NCBI RefSeq assembly: GCF_001421665.1
Contig: NZ_LMKV01000023.1
Coordinates: 251,879-315,878 of the forward strand
Origin: Sphingobium sp. Leaf26
Lineage (GTDB): Bacteria; Pseudomonadota; Alphaproteobacteria; Sphingomonadales; Sphingomonadaceae
DNA: 64,000 bases
Direction of reading: 5' to 3'
Part shown: in pieces, positions 26,954-35,531 of the stretch
Numbering within the stretch: position 1 is the stretch's first letter
Layout: each line of letters starts with the position of its first letter
Notes under the pieces: generated by a model
What the model saw: only the letters and a program-made list of their open reading frames with translations
Told to the model about the DNA's origin: nothing
Databases searched by the model: none
Made by a program: the position numbers and the translations under genes

Positions 26954-27451
26954 TTAGGTCGCGATCAGGCCGTGTCCGCGCAAGGCTTCCAGAATAGCCG
27001 CGATCGTAGAGCGGGCCTGCACGTCGATCACGCTCCCCCCGCTGGCCACCGGGATCGCCGCCAACCGTTCGCCCACCACTTTTTCTTCGTTCAGATATAT
27101 GCCGTCGTCCCGTATCGCACCGGCTCGCCATTCTGTCCCGTCGTAGAAAAGCGCATGATCCCGGTCCGCGACGCCGATGGACAGGCCCGCACGCGGCACG
27201 ACGAAGCGCCATCCTCCTTCGGTCCAGAGCGCGACCGTTCCCGCCTGCCCGGCCCAGTCGCCCGCGGCCCCGTCCGCCACGATCCAGCATTGGCCGATCA
27301 GCGCGTCGCCCGGCGGACTGCCCAGATCGGCGCTTTCCACCCGCCCGTGCAGCAGCGCATCGATCAGCACAAGTGCCTCATTATGCGTAATTTCCTTCTG
27401 CGCCTGCCCCGCAAACAACAGGGGCATCGCCCATCGCGCCGTTCCATCCAT
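26954..27451 (-). CDS. DUF2793 tail-associated protein
   Basis: Last gene of the phage-like cluster, 165 residues. The N-terminus MDGTARWAMPLLFAGQAQKEITHNEALVLID is the DUF2793 hallmark found in tail-fibre-type proteins of alphaproteobacterial prophages and GTAs. The remainder repeats Gly/Trp-rich beta strands (GGWRFVVPRAGLSIGVAD). It probably forms part of the adsorption apparatus with the tail hub gene directly upstream (25 bp). ATG at 27451 is preceded by AGGAG eight bases upstream. A palindrome ATATTACGGTAATAT follows the stop. Confidence 0.85.
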   Translation of the reverse strand: MDGTARWAMPLLFAGQAQKEITHNEALVLIDALLHGRVESADLGSPPGDALIGQCWIVADGAAGDWAGQAGTVALWTEGGWRFVVPRAGLSIGVADRDHALFYDGTEWRAGAIRDDGIYLNEEKVVGERLAAIPVASGGSVIDVQARSTIAAILEALRGHGLIAT

Positions 27452-27475
27452 GCTCAATTCTCCTCTTGATCCCGG

Positions 27476-29674
27476 TCAGGCGACGAAGCCGACCGACGCG
27501 GCCCGCCCCGGCGCCCGCGTCCCCATCTGCCGCACCTCCGCGACCAGCGATCGCCCGGCGCTGCCGTCCGCCGCGATCATCGCCGCCTCATAGGTCCAGT
27601 GCGGCACCGCGCTCTCGACACTGCGCAGCACCGCCGCCCCATCCAGCAGGCGGATGGCATAGCGTTCCGTCTCCTCGCCCAGCGGCACGTCGCCGCCATT
27701 GCTCCAGTGCCAGCCTGCCCGGCTGCGCCGCACCCAGCCGATCCGCCAGCCGCCATCGCGCGCCGCCACCGTCAGATGCACCGGCGACGGCGGCACCAAC
27801 GCCATGCCCTCGATCGTCAGCGCCGCCTCCACCGGCGCGACATCGCCCAGGCCCAGCGCCGCCACCCGCAGCATCGCCCCCGTTTCGCCGACGCTGCCCA
27901 GCGCCGCCAGCGGTTCGACCAGCCGATCCTCCTCGATCAGCAGGAAGCGCTCGCCCGCCTCATGCCCCGCCATCGCCCATTCGGTCCCGCGCAGCCCCCG
28001 GCGCAAACCGCCCAAGCGATAATGATCCGGCCCGATCCGCTCCGCCGTCTCGAACTGCATCAACTCCCGTCCCACCAGGCACAGATTCCGCCCCTGCCTC
28101 TGCGCCGCCGCATCCGCGCCGCCCAGGTCCATATCCTGCGCCAGCAACGTCACCGACAGGGTATGAAGCCGATCCACCAGCGTCGCGCTCCCCGCCGGCA
28201 AAGCCGCGTCCACACTCCCCATCACCGCCCGCAACCCGCTGCGCCCGACCGGCATCGCCTCGCCGCTCTCGCTCATCACGAACAAAGCCGCACTGCGCCA
28301 GCCTGCGCCGCCGCTCGCCGCCGCGACCAGCAACGGCGCGCTCGCCACCCCGTCCTTCAACCATGGCAGGTCCGCCAGCATCAATGTCGTCTCGCCATGC
28401 GGGGCATCAACCTGCCGCACGATCGCGCCGGATGAAGCGCCGGCCGGCAGCATGCCTCCCGCGCCCGGCACCCGCCGCAGCGCCAGCCGCACCGCCATCG
28501 CCTCCCATTCCCGCTCCTCGATCCGCCACAGCCCCGGCGCGTCCGCCACGCTCACCACCGCGCCCGGCGCCAAAGCCAGCGCCCGCCAGTCGCAGCGCAG
28601 CGCCATCGTCGCCCGCCCGGTCCAGCCAGCCGCCAGTCGTACCGCCGCCAGCGCCCGCGCCTCGTCCGCCGCCATCATGGCGGGCAATTCCATGCCCTGC
28701 TCCTGCCGCCCCGGCCCCGGCCGCGTCACCCGCTGCAACCCGGCCTGATAATCGCGCGCCGCATCATAATGGCGCAGGGTCAGCGCCACCGGCACCGCAT
28801 CGGCCGCCGCGCCCGATCGTTCCAGCGGCTCGACCGCCTGCCCGTTCACCCGCCGCACCCGCGCCCCCACGCCGATCTCGCCTTCGGCCACCGCAGCCGT
28901 CGGCACCAGCCGCAAGCCCGCTTCATCGGATCGCAGCGCCAGCCCATGCGCCTCGACCAGCGGCATGATCGCGTCCCGCACATCGCTCCCGCTCGCGGCA
29001 AAGCCATCCACGGTCGCTAGTCCCGCGCCGCCCAGCCGCCCCTCGCTCAGCGCCCCGGCCATCGCGTCGATCGCAACCGCGCCCTCGTCCGCCTCCACCT
29101 CGAAGGTCAGCGACGGAATGCGATTGCCATAATCGGCCAGCGCCAGATCCTCGAACAGCACATAGGCGATCCCGCGATGCGCCGGCGTCACGCCCATCCC
29201 CTCCGCCGCCGCAATCAGCGGATCGACCGGCTGGTCCTCTCCACCGCCATGCACGCGAAAGGCGGAAACCTCGGTCTTGAAATCCCCTGCCGCCCCGCGC
29301 AGCAGATTGCCGTCCGCCCAGATCCGCCGCACGGACCGGATCGCCCGCGCCGACAACGCCACCGCAAAACTCGCCGAATAGCTGTAGCTGGTGACGCTCG
29401 GCCGCCCCTTGCCACCGCCGCCCCTGCTCTTCACCTCCTTCAGGTCCGTGGCCCATATCACCGTGCCCGCCACCCGCATCGTGCCGAACAATTTGGGCAC
29501 CTGCGTCCCGTAACTCGACGTCTGCACTTGCAGGTCGGACAGGCGCGGCCCCTCGCGCCCCTTGGGTTTGAACAGGACCTGATTGTCGATGACATTGCCG
29601 ATCACCGCCCCGATCGCCCCGCCGATCGGCCCGCCCAGCGCAGTCCCCACCGCCGTCAGCACCACCGTCGCCAT
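27476..29674 (-). CDS. Phage/GTA tail hub protein (RcGTA g15-like, shortened)
   Basis: Baseplate hub-like tail protein of 732 residues; RcGTA g15 is about 1300, so this is a short form. The N-terminus has a glycine-zipper membrane-like stretch GTALGGPIGGAIGAVIG followed by LFKPKGREGPRLSDLQVQTSSYGTQVP, GTMRVAGTVIWATDLKE and PSLTFEVEADEG, a conserved N-terminal signature of GTA/siphophage tail hubs. The centre and C-terminus (ERYAIRLLDG, MIAADGSAGRSLV) look like immunoglobulin-like beta domains. Likely drives attachment and DNA ejection. Confidence 0.88.
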   Translation of the reverse strand: MATVVLTAVGTALGGPIGGAIGAVIGNVIDNQVLFKPKGREGPRLSDLQVQTSSYGTQVPKLFGTMRVAGTVIWATDLKEVKSRGGGGKGRPSVTSYSYSASFAVALSARAIRSVRRIWADGNLLRGAAGDFKTEVSAFRVHGGGEDQPVDPLIAAAEGMGVTPAHRGIAYVLFEDLALADYGNRIPSLTFEVEADEGAVAIDAMAGALSEGRLGGAGLATVDGFAASGSDVRDAIMPLVEAHGLALRSDEAGLRLVPTAAVAEGEIGVGARVRRVNGQAVEPLERSGAAADAVPVALTLRHYDAARDYQAGLQRVTRPGPGRQEQGMELPAMMAADEARALAAVRLAAGWTGRATMALRCDWRALALAPGAVVSVADAPGLWRIEEREWEAMAVRLALRRVPGAGGMLPAGASSGAIVRQVDAPHGETTLMLADLPWLKDGVASAPLLVAAASGGAGWRSAALFVMSESGEAMPVGRSGLRAVMGSVDAALPAGSATLVDRLHTLSVTLLAQDMDLGGADAAAQRQGRNLCLVGRELMQFETAERIGPDHYRLGGLRRGLRGTEWAMAGHEAGERFLLIEEDRLVEPLAALGSVGETGAMLRVAALGLGDVAPVEAALTIEGMALVPPSPVHLTVAARDGGWRIGWVRRSRAGWHWSNGGDVPLGEETERYAIRLLDGAAVLRSVESAVPHWTYEAAMIAADGSAGRSLVAEVRQMGTRAPGRAASVGFVA

Positions 29675-29709
29675 AAGCCCCTCCTAAACACGTCATTGTT
29701 CGCTTCACC

Positions 29710-30087
29710 TCAGGCCCGCCACCAACCCAGCACCGGCCATGGCGACACCCCCGGCATTTCGACCACCCGCCCCAGCCCTGCATGGGCATGGACGAACCCC
29801 GTTCCGGTTCCGATCATCAGATGCAGTTGCAAAGGCCCCGGCCGCACCAGCGCGAGATCGCCCGGACGCGCCACCGTCACCGGCCGCAGCCCCGCCGCCC
29901 GCAGCCAGCCCTCCGCCCGCGCCACATCGCCGCTGCGCAGCCCATAGGCGCAGGGCACATCGGACGCCCCATCCCGCCCCAGCGCCACCGCCGCCAGCCC
30001 GACGCAATCCAGCCCGCTCCCGCTGCGCCCATGCAGCCGGAACGGCACGCCGATCATCGCCCGCGCCCGCTCTACGATGTTGCTCAT
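29710..30087 (-). CDS. NlpC/P60 tail-tip cell-wall peptidase (RcGTA g14-like)
   Basis: A 125-residue C40 peptidase expected to open peptidoglycan during DNA entry. The catalytic Cys is C28 in GSGLDCVGLAAVAL, and the His lies in the LHLMIGTGTGFVHAHAGLGRVVE segment. Start ATG of MSNIVERARAMIG overlaps the DUF2163 stop by four bases (ATGA). In the RcGTA and many siphophage clusters the same DUF2460-DUF2163-NlpC-hub order is kept. Confidence 0.92.
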   Translation of the reverse strand: MSNIVERARAMIGVPFRLHGRSGSGLDCVGLAAVALGRDGASDVPCAYGLRSGDVARAEGWLRAAGLRPVTVARPGDLALVRPGPLQLHLMIGTGTGFVHAHAGLGRVVEMPGVSPWPVLGWWRA

Positions 30088-30899
30088 GCGCCGGGATAGC
30101 GGGTCAGCAGATCCATCCCCGGCAGATAAGGTTCCCCGCGAAAATTCACCCCATTGCCGAAACGCCCGGCGCAGGTCGCCAATTGCCGGTCGCACCCTTC
30201 CGTCAGCAGCGCCAGCGTCCCGCTCGCCACCGCAAAGGCCGGCGGATCGCTCAACGTCACGCCGTCCGCGCCATTATCCACCACCGCCTGCACCAGCCCG
30301 GCATTGGCCCCGCCCAGCCATCGCAACGTCCCGAACGCATAGGCGCCCGCTGCCAGTCCCCCGATCGCAATCTCCGTATCCGTCACGCTATCGACTGCTA
30401 CGATCCGCCGCCGCGCGGCCATATCGACCCGGCATGCCATGTCGCCCAGCCTCGCCCGGCAATCGGGCGAGGTCGACGGCGCCACCGGCCCGCCCAGCAC
30501 CGCCGCCACGCCCAGCAGTTCCGCGGTAAACGCCCCGCCCTTGCACGCCACCGCGCCCATCTCGCCGCGCGCCAGCAGCAACCACAATGCCCCCGGCATT
30601 TCCCATTGCGTCAGCCGCAATTCCAGCGCCGCCCCGTCCCAGCGCCCGGCCATCAGGTCCGCCTCGCCGATCGCATCGCTCGACAGCGCACCAGCCACAT
30701 CGCTATCCTCGCCCTCCAGGCCAATGCCGCTACGCACCGCCGACGGCGTCATGCCCGGCGCCGCACGATAGGTCAGCCCGCCGATCACCAGATCGCGATC
30801 ATGGCTCGTCAGGCCGATCGTCACCCCATCCCGCCGCTCGATCCGCCAGCAAAAGGCCAGCGTATTCAGCGGTTCGCCCAGCCTTTCCAGATCGCTCAT
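30084..30899 (-). CDS. DUF2163 tail protein (RcGTA g13-like)
   Basis: A 271-residue distal-tail component. Recognised by the C-terminal signature CRARLGDMACRVDMA and the end TCAGRFGNGVNFRGEPYLPGMDLLTRY, with paired cysteines. The ATG overlaps the preceding gene by four bases and its stop overlaps NlpC/P60. Together with DUF2460 it is expected to form the tail tip around the hub, in line with the cryo-EM assignment of RcGTA. Confidence 0.9.
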   Translation of the reverse strand: MSDLERLGEPLNTLAFCWRIERRDGVTIGLTSHDRDLVIGGLTYRAAPGMTPSAVRSGIGLEGEDSDVAGALSSDAIGEADLMAGRWDGAALELRLTQWEMPGALWLLLARGEMGAVACKGGAFTAELLGVAAVLGGPVAPSTSPDCRARLGDMACRVDMAARRRIVAVDSVTDTEIAIGGLAAGAYAFGTLRWLGGANAGLVQAVVDNGADGVTLSDPPAFAVASGTLALLTEGCDRQLATCAGRFGNGVNFRGEPYLPGMDLLTRYPGA

Positions 30900-33226
30900 T
30901 GCCGTATCTCCACCAGCATCACCGACGGAGCTTCGCCCGCAGCAAAGGTCGCGCGGTTGATATCCAGCCGGTCCTCGGCAAAGCGCACCGGCACATCGAA
31001 CCGGTATCCGGCGGTCAGCACCACGCCGTCCGCCGGCGCCACATCGAACGCGATCACGCCCAACCCCGCATGGCTCCACCCCTCCGTCAATTCCACGCCA
31101 TCGGCCGCCACGTGGATGCTGCCCGGCACCGGTCGCGTGATGATCCGCCCCTGCGCCTCCTCGCCCACGCCATAATGGCGCATCAACTGAAACGCGGCCG
31201 TCACCCCGTCACCCACGCCCAGCCGCTGGTCGATCGGCCCCGGCGCCACGCCCGGCGCGCCGCTGCGATCATCATAGGGATCGGTGAAACGGAACCCCCG
31301 CGCCGCCCCCCGCCGCGCCCGAAAGAAAGCGATCAGCGCGGCGATATCCGCCTCCGACCGCACCCCCGGCCCGGCATCATAGGACAACCGCGCATCCGCC
31401 CAGTCGGCGCTGCGCCGCTCATGCCCCGACGGGCTCTCCACGATCTGCGTCGAAAAGGCCGGCGATACGCTGGCCTGCGCCCCGATCGCGATCGGAAACA
31501 CTATGTCATCAAAGGCTTGCACATCATCCTCCCCACCAATGCTAAAGCAGGTAAAGCCATCGCGGCACACTTGCGGCAGCGCCCATATGAAGGTCTGTGC
31601 CGTCCCCCGCGCCACTGCCGCCTGCGCCGCTCCGGCAATCCGCTCCCATTGCGCGGCCTGTTCGGACAGCAGCACGAAGCCGGAAAAATAATGCTGCTCG
31701 GAAATCGGATAGCCCAGCCGCGCCGTCGCCAGCATCACGCCCCTGTCGGTCAGGCCGGGCCGCCCCTCCGTCACCCAGTCATAATCCTCCAGTTGCAGCA
31801 CATCGAACGCCGGGGCCGCCCATCCCACCGGCATGTTCGCCCGCTTCGCCTCCGGCGCGCGCGGGTCCAATATCGTCGGGAGATATGCCAGCAAATGCGT
31901 CACCGCCCCCGGCGCGACCGCTTTCACGGATGCGCACAAGGCCCCCGTAGACGCCGCCAGCAACGCCCCCGCCGCATCCAGCAAAGCGCATTGCCCGGCA
32001 TCCAGATCACCCCACAGGCTCGGAATGGACACCACACTCCCGCCCAGCGCCGCCCGCGCCGCATCGTCATACAGGCATATCCGCCCGTCCCCCGGCATCA
32101 CCCACCACCAGGGTTCACCCACCTGAAACAGGATCGGCAGTCCAGCTTCCAACCCCATGGAAACAAAGGCACAGGCCACCTGCTGCAAATACGCCATCGC
32201 ACCGCCATGGGCCGGCGACAACAGGGTCGACGGCGGCTCCCATCCGGTCAGCGCCGGCGCGCCATCCTCCGCCCGCTGCTTCCAGTCGTTCCAGCAATGC
32301 GCATCGAACAATTCGTAGGACAGCGACCAGATGACATCGAAGCCCAGCGCCTTCGCCCGGCTCGCAAAGTCCCGGTGCCAGGCCGCACAGGCCGCGTTCA
32401 GCACCCCGCCGCCCAGACTGACGTAAAGCCCGTCGCCCAGTCTTTCGAGCCGGAAATAATGGCTCATCCCCACATAATGGTTGATCGCCCCGCGATAGCC
32501 CAGCGCATGGATCGCCCCCACCACCCGTTCGGGCGTCTGGTTGAAACAATCGTCGTAACCGGTCGCCATCGACAGCCCATGTTCGGGCAGCATCACGTCG
32601 CCGATCGCCAGCACTGACCCCGCGCCCTCGCACGCAATATCGCTCAGTTCCGCCCACCCCTCGACCGCAGCGGCAAAGGGCGTAGTCCCTTCATCATAGC
32701 CAGGCGGCACGAGCGAAATGAACATCCGATCGACATCCCCCGCCCACACCGGATCGGCCTCTGACGGCAGGTCATAGCCACCCGTCAGCGCAGCAAAATC
32801 CAGCCTGATGACAGCATCTTCCGGCGCACCGCTGGCATAGTTCCACAAGCGCACATACCAGGCGCGGGGGGTTCCGTCCGCATCACGCCCCTCGATCGTC
32901 AGCGTCGGTCCATGCGTCTCGTCCAGCCGCCGCACGCCTGCGCTGCGCCACCGAAAGGACAGCACGCAATCCCGGAAATCCCGTCGCGTTTCATAGGCAA
33001 GCAAAGGATGGCTCCACCCATCCGCCGCGTCCCAGATCAGTCCCGCCAGATCGCCCGACCCGTAAAAGATCGCATCCACCCGCAGCGCATCCGGCGCGGT
33101 CGTCACGACGCTCGCCATCATCGGTCGCGGAAAATTGACGGTCCAGTGCGTGGCGGCAAAGCGCTTCATCCAGCGCGTCTCCTGCCCCCGCCGCGCGTCC
33201 GCCAGCCAATATCCTGTCCCGCCCAT
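30896..33226 (-). CDS. DUF2460 distal-tail protein fused to an N-terminal glycosidase-like (TIM-barrel) domain
   Basis: A 776-residue fusion. The last about 190 residues are DUF2460 (VSPAFSTQIVESPSGHERRSADWADARLSYDAG, RARRGAARGFRFTDPYDD), matching the roughly 210-residue RcGTA g12. The first about 580 residues are not present in RcGTA g12: they contain aromatic, acid-rich motifs of a TIM-barrel hydrolase-like fold (INHYVGMSHYFRL, FDVIWSLSYELFD, GLPILFQVGEPWWWV, FDVLQLEDYDWV), similar to the non-contractile tail-sheath TIM-barrel domains of some siphophages. The carboxylates in SYELF and VGEPWW are candidates for catalytic residues. Start overlaps the tape-measure stop by one base. Confidence 0.85.
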   Translation of the reverse strand: MGGTGYWLADARRGQETRWMKRFAATHWTVNFPRPMMASVVTTAPDALRVDAIFYGSGDLAGLIWDAADGWSHPLLAYETRRDFRDCVLSFRWRSAGVRRLDETHGPTLTIEGRDADGTPRAWYVRLWNYASGAPEDAVIRLDFAALTGGYDLPSEADPVWAGDVDRMFISLVPPGYDEGTTPFAAAVEGWAELSDIACEGAGSVLAIGDVMLPEHGLSMATGYDDCFNQTPERVVGAIHALGYRGAINHYVGMSHYFRLERLGDGLYVSLGGGVLNAACAAWHRDFASRAKALGFDVIWSLSYELFDAHCWNDWKQRAEDGAPALTGWEPPSTLLSPAHGGAMAYLQQVACAFVSMGLEAGLPILFQVGEPWWWVMPGDGRICLYDDAARAALGGSVVSIPSLWGDLDAGQCALLDAAGALLAASTGALCASVKAVAPGAVTHLLAYLPTILDPRAPEAKRANMPVGWAAPAFDVLQLEDYDWVTEGRPGLTDRGVMLATARLGYPISEQHYFSGFVLLSEQAAQWERIAGAAQAAVARGTAQTFIWALPQVCRDGFTCFSIGGEDDVQAFDDIVFPIAIGAQASVSPAFSTQIVESPSGHERRSADWADARLSYDAGPGVRSEADIAALIAFFRARRGAARGFRFTDPYDDRSGAPGVAPGPIDQRLGVGDGVTAAFQLMRHYGVGEEAQGRIITRPVPGSIHVAADGVELTEGWSHAGLGVIAFDVAPADGVVLTAGYRFDVPVRFAEDRLDINRATFAAGEAPSVMLVEIRQ

Positions 33227-33780
33227 CAGCCCAGCGCCCCCTTGACCGCCCGCGCCACCTGCCGCGCGCTGCGCGCCAGCAATCGCGGCTCGCTCTCGCC
33301 ACCGCGTCCATTGACTGCGATACTCACCCGCACGTCCCGCCCGCCGCCGCCATGCGCCACGACCTGCCCGCTACTCGTCGGCACGAACATTTCCGGCCCC
33401 CGCTCGCCGACCATATAGGCCCGCCCCGGCGCCACCGACCCGCCCGTCGCCCGTCCCGGCAGGCCCAGCGCCGACGTCATCAGCGACGCCCCCAAGCTCA
33501 CCAGCCCGCCGGCGCCATTCCCGCCGCCGCCCACGGCCGACCGCAGCGAACTGGCCGCAATCTCGTCCATCACGCTGACGGCGATCCGCCGCAGATCCTC
33601 GAACCCGAACTTGCCGGTCCGCACCGCGCGCATCAGCCCCTGTTCGATCCGCCGCCCGGCTCGGTCCGCCCCGTCGCCCAACGGCCCTTCCAGCCCCGCC
33701 CGCATCGCCTCCACATCGCGGCTCAGCCCCTGCGTATCGGCCCGCACCCGCACCACCAAAGTCTCGATATCCTCGTCCAT
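33226..33780 (-). CDS. Short tape-measure protein (RcGTA g11-like)
   Basis: A 184-residue tail-length protein beginning MDEDIETLVVRVRADTQGLSRDVEAMRAGL, the phage lambda-family tape-measure N-terminus, followed by Gly/Ala-rich helices and the conserved end APGRAYMVGERGPEMFVPTSSGQVV typical of tape measures. At about 0.15 nm per residue it would specify a tail of only some tens of nanometres, as in RcGTA, whose g11 is about 219 residues. Start ATG chosen over a GTG 69 bases upstream that lies inside a dispersed repeat. Confidence 0.88.
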   Translation of the reverse strand: MDEDIETLVVRVRADTQGLSRDVEAMRAGLEGPLGDGADRAGRRIEQGLMRAVRTGKFGFEDLRRIAVSVMDEIAASSLRSAVGGGGNGAGGLVSLGASLMTSALGLPGRATGGSVAPGRAYMVGERGPEMFVPTSSGQVVAHGGGGRDVRVSIAVNGRGGESEPRLLARSARQVARAVKGALG

Positions 33781-33801
33781 AGCCCGCCCTCCAACCTGTA
33801 G

Positions 33802-33838
33802 AGCCCCTCCCTTTTTCAGGGGAAGGGTTGGGGTGGGG
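33802..33838. repeat. Dispersed repeat, family 2, copy 1
   Basis: AGCCCCTCCC...CAGGGGAAGGGTTGGGGTGGGG; related copies at 35421-35455 and 57395-57429. GC hairpin followed by a TTGGGGTGGGG tail. Lies between the tail-chaperone and tape-measure genes. Confidence 0.75.
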
Positions 33839-33867
33839 GCGTGCTCCACACACCCACCTTCATGCCC

Positions 33868-34065
33868 TCAATCCGGCATCACCCCCATCAACCGCCGCAA
33901 CTCCGCCCCATCCACGGCGGCTTCGACCGCCTCCTCCCCCCGCGCCGCGCGCAGCACCGCCGCCAGTTCCGCCGGCGTCGCGCGCCAGAATTCGTCGGGC
34001 CGCCAGCCCAGCAGCCATCCGGCCACCCCCGCCAGCCGCCCCGCCCCATCGGCGAAGCGCGTCAT
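33868..34065 (-). CDS. Phage tail assembly chaperone, TAC_6/DUF2376 (RcGTA g10.1-like)
   Basis: A 65-residue protein carrying the family motif WRPDEFWRATPAELAAVL and ending LRRLMGVMPD. In siphophages this second chaperone protein covers the tape measure during tail assembly. The ATG overlaps the stop of the TAC_11 gene by four bases (ATGA). Although very small it is well supported by motif and overlapping frame. Confidence 0.87.
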   Translation of the reverse strand: MTRFADGAGRLAGVAGWLLGWRPDEFWRATPAELAAVLRAARGEEAVEAAVDGAELRRLMGVMPD

Positions 34066-34373
34066 TTTCCCGCCAATATCTGTTGCAAAATCGCCTTCAG
34101 CACCGGCGTCACCTTCGCCAGCCCCACCGCGACGATCGCCTCGCCCAGCGCCTCGCGGCTCACCGCCTCCCGATCCACCAGACAATGCCAGAACAAAGCC
34201 ACCAGATCGGCCAGCGACAGCTTTCCATCCGCCGCCCGCTCGACCAGATCGAACAGCGGCCCCAGTTCCGCCTCGGCCGCCACCAGCGCCCCGAAACTCG
34301 GCCGCAGCGCCAGCCGCTCGCCGCCCAGATCCAGCGCCGCCTCACCCCTTTCGGGATTGAATGCCCCGCTCAT
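34062..34373 (-). CDS. GTA-type tail assembly chaperone (TAC_11, RcGTA g10-like)
   Basis: A 103-residue protein with the gene-transfer-agent family signature GGERLALRPSFGALVAAEAELGPLF and LSLADLVALFWHCL, matching the TAC_11/GTA family. It chaperones the tape measure with the downstream small protein. Start overlaps the major tail protein stop (ATGA), and its own stop overlaps the next gene. Confidence 0.9.
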   Translation of the reverse strand: MSGAFNPERGEAALDLGGERLALRPSFGALVAAEAELGPLFDLVERAADGKLSLADLVALFWHCLVDREAVSREALGEAIVAVGLAKVTPVLKAILQQILAGK

Positions 34374-34777
34374 TCGCTCACCACCGCGCCGGAGCTTTCC
34401 AGGCTCAGCGCATAATTGCGCTCGCCATTATAATCGCCGGCATAGTCCAGCCGCGTGACCAGAAAGCGCCCCCGCATCCGCTCGCCGCTCTCGAAACTCA
34501 GCTCATAATCCTCGATCGTGCCGGCCAGCGCATGGCCCCGCACCCGCACCTCTGCCGCAGAGCCAGTGAACAGCCCCGCCGCCGATACGCTGACGGACCG
34601 CACCCCCGCCCCCGACAGCAATTCGCGCCAGCCGCCCGAATCCTTGCTGGTGATGTTCACCGCCTCGCCGTTGACGGACAGTTGCGTGGTGCGCATGCCC
34701 GCCACCGTCGCATATGTTGCAGGGACATTGCCGTCGCCCACTTTCAACAGAAACGCACTTCCCTTTTCGACGCCCAT
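34370..34777 (-). CDS. Major tail tube protein (RcGTA g9-like)
   Basis: A 135-residue tail-tube subunit of the TP901-1-like family. Sequence MGVEKGSAFLLKVGDG..YATVAGMRTTQLSVNGEAVNITSKDSGGWRELL is the family N-terminus; the later part carries VRVRGHALAGTIEDYELSFESGERM. The ATG is followed in frame by no internal stops and overlaps the next gene. It lacks an upstream neighbour on the same strand: an opposite-strand exported-protein gene separates it from the DUF3168 gene. Confidence 0.9.
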   Translation of the reverse strand: MGVEKGSAFLLKVGDGNVPATYATVAGMRTTQLSVNGEAVNITSKDSGGWRELLSGAGVRSVSVSAAGLFTGSAAEVRVRGHALAGTIEDYELSFESGERMRGRFLVTRLDYAGDYNGERNYALSLESSGAVVSE

Positions 34778-34914
34778 GGCGCATCCTCCGCACAAGCGAT
34801 CGCCGCGTCGGCAACACCATGTCGCCGCCCGGAAAATCGCGAAAAAATAGGGGACTCGGCGCAGGCCCGACCATCAGGTCGCAACCGCCACGCGCCGCTT
34901 ATGGAGAGGTCTGT

Positions 34915-35238
34915 ATGATTGTTGCTGCTTCGCTCATGATGATGCTGGCCGCGGCCCCGTCCGCCGACGCGGTCGGCACCGGCCGCAAGGAATTTTCCAA
35001 ATGCCTGAGCGCCCAGGTCCAGCCCTCGCTCGACAAGAAGATCGCGGTCGGCGATTTCCAGGCGGAAGCCAAAAAGGCCTGCGCCGACAAGGAAGCCGCC
35101 TTCCGCGCCGCCATCATCGCCTCCGACAAGGCCGACAAGATGTCCGACGCCGCCGCCAATTCGGACGCGGACGACCAGATCGGCGAATATGTCGACAAGA
35201 TCACCAGCGAATATGAAGAAAGCAGCCAGCCCCGCTGA
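34915..35238 (+). CDS. Small exported protein on the opposite strand inside the tail cluster
   Basis: A 107-residue protein: signal-like start MIVAASLMMMLAAAPSADA, then a charged, Lys/Ala/Asp-rich helical body (KEFSKCLSAQVQPSLDKKIAVGDF, KKACADKEAAFRAAI) with two cysteines, and an acidic end. Good ribosome-binding site GGAGAGGT eight bases before ATG. It lies between the tail-tube and DUF3168 genes but is transcribed in the other direction, so it is a host-type insertion. No family recognised. Confidence 0.75.
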   Translation: MIVAASLMMMLAAAPSADAVGTGRKEFSKCLSAQVQPSLDKKIAVGDFQAEAKKACADKEAAFRAAIIASDKADKMSDAAANSDADDQIGEYVDKITSEYEESSQPR

Positions 35239-35298
35239 CGGGCAAGGTTCGACCTAAATTCCTCTCCTCCCTTCAAGGGAGGGGAATGCCCTTAAACG

Positions 35299-35408
35299 AC
35301 TGGAACAGGTTCCAGTCCGATTGCATCGGACCGGCCGCTCTAAGTTTTTGGTTTGCCGCGTTTTCCGAGTCAGCAGGTGATTCCACCTGCTTGGAAAACG
35401 CCCTAGAG
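35299..35408. repeat. Palindromic intergenic repeat, family 1-like variant
   Basis: Two hairpins in the same layout as the family-1 repeats: GTCCGAT/ATCGGAC, then the shared CGCTCTAAGTTTTTGG, then a long hairpin GCGTTTTCC/GGAAAACGC with the internal AGCAGGTG/CACCTGCT, ending in CCTAGAG. The hairpin arms are unrelated in sequence to copies A and B but the architecture and the CGCTCTA-GTTTTTG spacer match. Confidence 0.65.
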
Positions 35409-35420
35409 GCGGACTTTTAT

Positions 35421-35455
35421 AGCCCCTCCCCTTCAGGGGAGGGGTTGGGGTGGGG
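35421..35455. repeat. Dispersed repeat, family 2, copy 2
   Basis: AGCCCCTCCCCTTCAGGGGA followed by GGGGTTGGGGTGGGG. Nearly identical to the copy at 57395-57429. Together with the family-1 variant it fills the 293-bp gap 35239-35531, which holds no gene. Confidence 0.75.
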
Positions 35456-35531
35456 CATCGCCTATGACAGGTGCATCATTAGGATGGCCGCACGCTGCTC
35501 CCTCCTCTTAGGGGAAAGGGATCATGTCTAC

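Noticed and set aside
27466-28968. Proline/Arg-rich plus-strand frame opposite the tail hub gene
   Set aside because: Shadow with extreme Pro/Arg/Ala bias; the minus strand carries the recognised protein.
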